A program made the position numbers and the translations under genes. A stretch of DNA of 24,777 bases from an uncultured Lachnospiraceae bacterium. Lineage in GTDB: Bacteria > Bacillota > Clostridia > Lachnospirales > Lachnospiraceae. The stretch's first letter is position 1; every line of letters starts with the position of its first letter. Below the pieces are notes generated by a model that was given only the letters and a program-made list of their open reading frames with translations, made no database searches and was not told where the DNA came from. The stretch covers positions 1-24,777 of the forward strand of contig CAKRHL010000012.1 in the NCBI GenBank assembly GCA_934338765.1, written 5' to 3'. Positions 21,649-24,777 of this stretch are shown here, in pieces.

Positions 21649-22995
21649 ATGGTGAAAAACACAGATCAGACTTATATGAAAACCCGGCCGGTGCTGCGGC
21701 TGCTTCTGACTATGGCACTGCCTATGGTTATTTCCATGCTTGTAAATTCTCTGTACAATATTGTGGACAGTTTTTTTGTGGCAAAGATCAGCGAAGATGC
21801 CATGACCGCATTATCTCTGGTCTATCCCATGCAGAATCTGATCAATGCAGTAATGATCGGGTTTGGTGTCGGAATCAACGCTGTGATCTCCTTTTATCTG
21901 GGTGCGCAGAATCAGGAGAAGGCAGACCGTGCCGCAACCCAGGGTGTCATCCTCAGCACAGTTCACGGGATCCTTTTAATGGTATTCTGCCTGCTGACGA
22001 TCCATCCGTTTTTGAAAATGTTTACTTCGGATACAGTAACGATCCGGCTGGGACTGCGTTATTCCCATATTGTATTTGCTTTCTCCGTCATGTTTGCCTG
22101 GGAGCTTGTCTTCGAAAAGGTGTTTCAGGCAGTGGGACGCATGGCCGTTTCCATGGTTTGCATGATGATCGGATGCATTGCCAATATTATCCTGGATCCA
22201 ATCCTGATATTTGGACTCGGACCTTTTCCACGCATGGAGATCGAGGGGGCTGCCCTTGCCACAGGACTTGGCCAGACCATCAGTGCCTTGTCCTACGTCA
22301 TCATTTATTTCTGCCGTCCGTTATCTGTCCGCATCCGACGTGACTGTGTGCGTCCCGACCGCCGGATCTGCCGCAAACTGTACGCCATTGGCATTCCTGC
22401 TTCCCTGAATCTGGCACTCCCATCCCTGCTGATCTCCTCCCTCAATGTCATACTGGCGGCATATTCCCAGACCTATGTCTTTATTCTGGGCGTCTACTAC
22501 AAATTACAGACATTCTTGTACCTTACCGCCAATGGCGTCATTCAGGGAATGCGTCCTTTGCTGAGCTACAATTATGGTGCTGGGGAGCATGACCGGGTTC
22601 GCAGTATTTTTAAAGATGCGCTGATCATTGTTTTTCTGATCCTGCTTGGCGGTATGCTGCTCTGCCTGACAATTCCCGGGCAGCTTATGGGACTTTTTTC
22701 GGACAATCCGGACACGATCCGCTCCGGTGCTCTGGCTCTGCGTATTATCAGTGCCGGCTTTATGACCTCCTCCCTTTCCGTCACCGCTTCCGGTGCTTTG
22801 GAAGCATTAGGCAAAGGACTCTCCTCACTGATCATCTCCTTATGCCGCTATGCGGTGTTGATCATTCCGATTGCTTTTATCGCCAGCCGCATCCTGGGAG
22901 CTGTTGGCGTATGGCATGCCTTTTGGATCGCCGAGGCTCTTACCGCCGTTCTGGCTGTCCTGATTTTTGGACATACATTAAAGCAGGCAGAGTAA
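21649..22995 (+). CDS. MATE-family multidrug/metabolite exporter
   Basis: Membrane exporter of 448 residues with 12 predicted membrane segments, the normal MATE size. The start at 21649 (MVKNTDQ) follows AAAGGAAG; the open frame begins at 21616 but that ATG has no site. Two MatE halves are visible: residues ~15-230, starting PVLRLLLTMALPMVISMLVNS with the LYNIVDSFFVAKI hallmark, and ~235-445, with IGIPASLNLALPSLLISSLN and VIQGMRPLLSYNYGAGEHDR. The second-half signature GMRPLLSYNYGA marks the DinF/NorM-like Firmicute branch. Such pumps use proton or sodium gradients to export drugs or metabolites. The leader carries a promoter and an attenuator, which suggests induction by a translation-inhibiting compound or another signal. 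The stop codon lies in the loop of the following hairpin. Confidence 0.93.
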   Translation: MVKNTDQTYMKTRPVLRLLLTMALPMVISMLVNSLYNIVDSFFVAKISEDAMTALSLVYPMQNLINAVMIGFGVGINAVISFYLGAQNQEKADRAATQGVILSTVHGILLMVFCLLTIHPFLKMFTSDTVTIRLGLRYSHIVFAFSVMFAWELVFEKVFQAVGRMAVSMVCMMIGCIANIILDPILIFGLGPFPRMEIEGAALATGLGQTISALSYVIIYFCRPLSVRIRRDCVRPDRRICRKLYAIGIPASLNLALPSLLISSLNVILAAYSQTYVFILGVYYKLQTFLYLTANGVIQGMRPLLSYNYGAGEHDRVRSIFKDALIIVFLILLGGMLLCLTIPGQLMGLFSDNPDTIRSGALALRIISAGFMTSSLSVTASGALEALGKGLSSLIISLCRYAVLIIPIAFIASRILGAVGVWHAFWIAEALTAVLAVLIFGHTLKQAE

Positions 22996-23010
22996 TACTC
23001 CGCCTGCTTT
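22980..23010 (+). terminator. Hairpin between the convergent MATE and GH29 genes
   Basis: AAAGCAGGC/GCCTGCTTT (9 bp), one mismatch and GAGT/ACTC (4 bp) enclose AAT. The MATE stop codon TAA is in the apex. The T-tracts are weak (CTTTAATAT), but the stem is strong and symmetric, so it may terminate both converging transcripts. Confidence 0.7.
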
Positions 23011-23034
23011 AATATAATAATATTGGGATTTCTA

Positions 23035-24399
23035 TTACTTGTATTGCAATGTGATCACCGTATCAGATCTATCCGGACACTTCTTTGGAACTTTTATCGT
23101 GATCTTGTTATTCTTTACGGAATATTTTAATACTTTTCCATTCTGCAGAATTGAAACCTTCTGCAGCTTTTTGTTTTTCAGCTTCGCTGCCACAAGCTTC
23201 TGATTCTTTGGCCATTTTATTACGTGGGCATATACCTTATTTTCCTTCCGGGTATAACGTCCCCAGGATGGCTTTTTCTTAAATGGTGTCCCTGAACATC
23301 CGTAGATACTTTCCCCATTTTTCTTCATCCATGCGCCGATGCCGGACAAAACCTTTTTGGTTCCCTCTGTCACTGATCCAGTCCCTTTCGGACCAATATT
23401 GAGCAGATAATTTCCATCCTTTGATGCGACCTCCACCAGATCCTGTACCATATATCGTACATCATAATATGCCTTCTCACAGTTCTTATTGTAGCCCCAT
23501 GCTCCATTCATAGTCTGGCAGGTTTCCCACGATCTGGACGGTGCCTTTTCCGGAATATTCTGCTCCGGACATTCAAAGTCACCGAGCCCAAACCCACGGC
23601 ACACACGTTCATTCACAATAATACTCTGTTTCAGGGATTTTACATATTGGTAAAGATCTTCTCCATCCGCTTTCGTCCACCACTGGGATAAGGTCGGTGC
23701 ATCCTTGCGGTAAGTCCAGTCACCGTCAAACCACATAACCGCCGGATCGTATGTATCCACAAGCTCCTTTAGCTGTGCTTTCATATCATTGATATATGAC
23801 GTGCGGGCCTCCCATGATTTCATCTGGGTAAAATTCCCTTTTATAGTCTGAGAAGAATGATTCCAGTCAATAATGGAATAATACAGTCCAAACTTGATAC
23901 CTGCATCATCACAGGCATTTTTCAGTTCCATGATAATATCACGTCCCGTGCTGCCAAACGGAGTATACTGCTGCAAACTGAAAATTTTCTGACCGGTATG
24001 ATCTTTAAAACTTGCCACCTTGGTATCCCACATCGCAAGACCTTCATGATGCTTTGCCGTAAATACCAGATACTTCATACCTGCCTTTTTGGCATAGGAA
24101 ACAATCTCCTTTGCATCAAATTGTGTGGGATTAAACTTCGCCGATATGGTCTCCTGATATTTCTCCTTGGATATCCCCTGGGTCTGCATTGCCCATTCAC
24201 CCTGACCATATTCGGAATAAGAGCCAAAGTGGATAAACATGCCAAACTTGTCCTCAGCCCACCACTTCATATTGTCCGGAACATTGTACGCCGATACCAC
24301 TGCTCCGCTCTGCACCACTCCTGTCAGCAGACAGAAAATCAATGCAAAACTAAGAAAAATTCTTCCTGTTGAAATAAGTCTTTTTGAGTTGTTGTTCAT
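23035..24399 (-). CDS. Secreted GH29 alpha-L-fucosidase
   Basis: Exported glycosidase of 454 residues that removes alpha-L-fucose from glycans such as mucin or plant xyloglucan. Residues 1-37 form a signal peptide (FLSFALIFCLLTGVV) ending near VSA-YN. The GH29 barrel (~40-365) has KWWAEDKFGMFIHFG, TAKHHEGLAMWDT (H117, H118) and the nucleophile D225 in VMWFDGDW. The C-terminal half contains YLLNIGPKGTGSV and a beta domain, which turns very Lys-rich from ~375 (KKKPSWGRYTRKENKVYAHV, KLKNKKLQKVS). The acid/base residue of GH29 is not conserved enough to place. The start at 24399 follows GGAGAG. There is no transporter or fucose catabolism gene nearby, so the freed sugar's fate is not shown. The Lys-rich tail resembles that of the LRR protein in this window. 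Confidence 0.93.
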   Translation of the reverse strand: MNNNSKRLISTGRIFLSFALIFCLLTGVVQSGAVVSAYNVPDNMKWWAEDKFGMFIHFGSYSEYGQGEWAMQTQGISKEKYQETISAKFNPTQFDAKEIVSYAKKAGMKYLVFTAKHHEGLAMWDTKVASFKDHTGQKIFSLQQYTPFGSTGRDIIMELKNACDDAGIKFGLYYSIIDWNHSSQTIKGNFTQMKSWEARTSYINDMKAQLKELVDTYDPAVMWFDGDWTYRKDAPTLSQWWTKADGEDLYQYVKSLKQSIIVNERVCRGFGLGDFECPEQNIPEKAPSRSWETCQTMNGAWGYNKNCEKAYYDVRYMVQDLVEVASKDGNYLLNIGPKGTGSVTEGTKKVLSGIGAWMKKNGESIYGCSGTPFKKKPSWGRYTRKENKVYAHVIKWPKNQKLVAAKLKNKKLQKVSILQNGKVLKYSVKNNKITIKVPKKCPDRSDTVITLQYK

Positions 24400-24461
24400 A
24401 TTTTTTTCTCTCCTCTAACTTCTTCTTTTCCAAGAAATATCAAAATTGTGAAAATTAGTTA

Positions 24462-24777
24462 TCAGCTTTTTTCTGACTCCATTTTCAGTGCAAATGCCTC
24501 ACAGGACAATCCCGCTTCCTCTGCTGCATCTGCAACGCTGAGAAGTCCCTTCCGGACTAACTGTACCAGCATGTCCATTCTTCCCTGCTTTCGTCCAATT
24601 TCTTCACCACGTTTTTGTCCAATTTCTTCACCACGTCTTCTACCAATTTCTTCACCACGTTTTTGTCCAACCTCCTCGCCTTTCCGTTCTCTTGTCTTCA
24701 TCATATCCTCTACCGCCTGACACACATTGACCACCTCCGTTTTTTCATCAATTGCAAAATCTGTATGTGTTATTGTC
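24462..24777 (-). CDS. Rpn-family PD-(D/E)XK nuclease/transposase-like protein, 3' part only
   Basis: C-terminal ~105 residues of a larger protein whose start lies beyond the right edge; the frame is open to position 24776. The visible sequence reads IDEKTEVVNVCQAVEDMMK, then a charged repeat region (units of EEIGQKRG and EEIGRRRG), then a helical tail (MLVQLVRKGLLSVADAAEEAGLSCEAFALKM). This tail and the preceding Arg/Glu/Gly repeats are characteristic of the Rpn/PDDEXK_2 family in Clostridia (recombination-promoting nucleases, formerly called transposases). The nuclease core is outside the window, so activity cannot be judged. An internal GTG at 24725 with GGAGG 8 bases upstream could yield a separate 87-residue C-terminal product. 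Confidence 0.75.
   Translation of the reverse strand, partial: TITHTDFAIDEKTEVVNVCQAVEDMMKTRERKGEEVGQKRGEEIGRRRGEEIGQKRGEEIGRKQGRMDMLVQLVRKGLLSVADAAEEAGLSCEAFALKMESEKS
24595..24690 (-). repeat. 24-bp in-frame repeats in the rpn-type gene
   Basis: Three close copies (24595-24618, 24619-24642, 24643-24666) share CCAATTTCTTCACCACGT, and a fourth (24667-24690) is more diverged. Each encodes eight residues (GEEIG plus basic residues). The 24-bp period keeps frame on slippage. Confidence 0.9.

Noticed and set aside
24595..24690. Short regular repeats resembling a CRISPR array
   Set aside because: The 24-bp units are contiguous without spacers and lie in frame within a coding sequence.

Overview
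The window looks like chromosome of a gut-type Firmicute, most likely a Lachnospiraceae member (Clostridia). The base composition is moderate, Shine-Dalgarno sites of the AGGAGG type are strong, and promoters of the TTGACA/TATAAT type are easy to see. The gene content also fits: BspA-like leucine-rich repeat protein, HD-GYP protein, secreted glycosidases, Rpn-type PD-(D/E)XK protein, paired ECF sigma/anti-sigma genes and M56-like membrane proteins. I cannot name the genus from sequence alone. No rRNA, tRNA, CRISPR array, phage or intact insertion sequence was found.

Left part (1-9250). A secreted GH5 cellulase-type enzyme runs off the left edge through a repeat-coded Ser/Ala/Pro/Gly linker. 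Next come an autoregulated TetR-family repressor with a palindrome overlapping its own -10 box, a small acidic protein and a secreted leucine-rich repeat protein, all on the minus strand. A plus-strand HD-GYP c-di-GMP phosphodiesterase follows. Then, on the minus strand, come a DUF1858 redox-disulfide protein, a divergent stand-alone MraY-like transferase, a tail-anchored helical protein and a PAPS-type sulfotransferase. The promoter of the tail-anchored protein gene is nested inside the terminator of the sulfotransferase gene.

Middle part (9250-16330). An AEC permease faces a zinc-ribbon/HTH protein. Upstream of the latter are a 34-codon remnant of an AraC regulator and a large BlaR1/M56-like membrane protein whose zinc-binding residues are all replaced. 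Divergently lie two housekeeping genes, glutamine-dependent NAD synthetase (nadE) and serine O-acetyltransferase (cysE/epsC type).

Right part (16330-24777). Two cell-envelope signalling operons lie back to back on the minus strand. One is serpin lipoprotein, ECF sigma factor, membrane anti-sigma-like protein. The other is ECF sigma factor, zinc-finger anti-sigma, TM2/LiaI-like membrane protein, small LiaF-like membrane protein. A MATE exporter follows, with a well-formed attenuator leader (promoter, tiny ORF, antiterminator candidate, terminator). The window ends with a secreted GH29 alpha-L-fucosidase and the 3' end of an Rpn-family nuclease gene carrying 24-bp in-frame repeats.

The most interesting signals are the serpin/sigma/anti-sigma operon, the MATE attenuator, the degenerate M56 protein with the adjoining AraC scar, and a possible internal start in the rpn gene. 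All statements come from reading the sequence; no database search was run.
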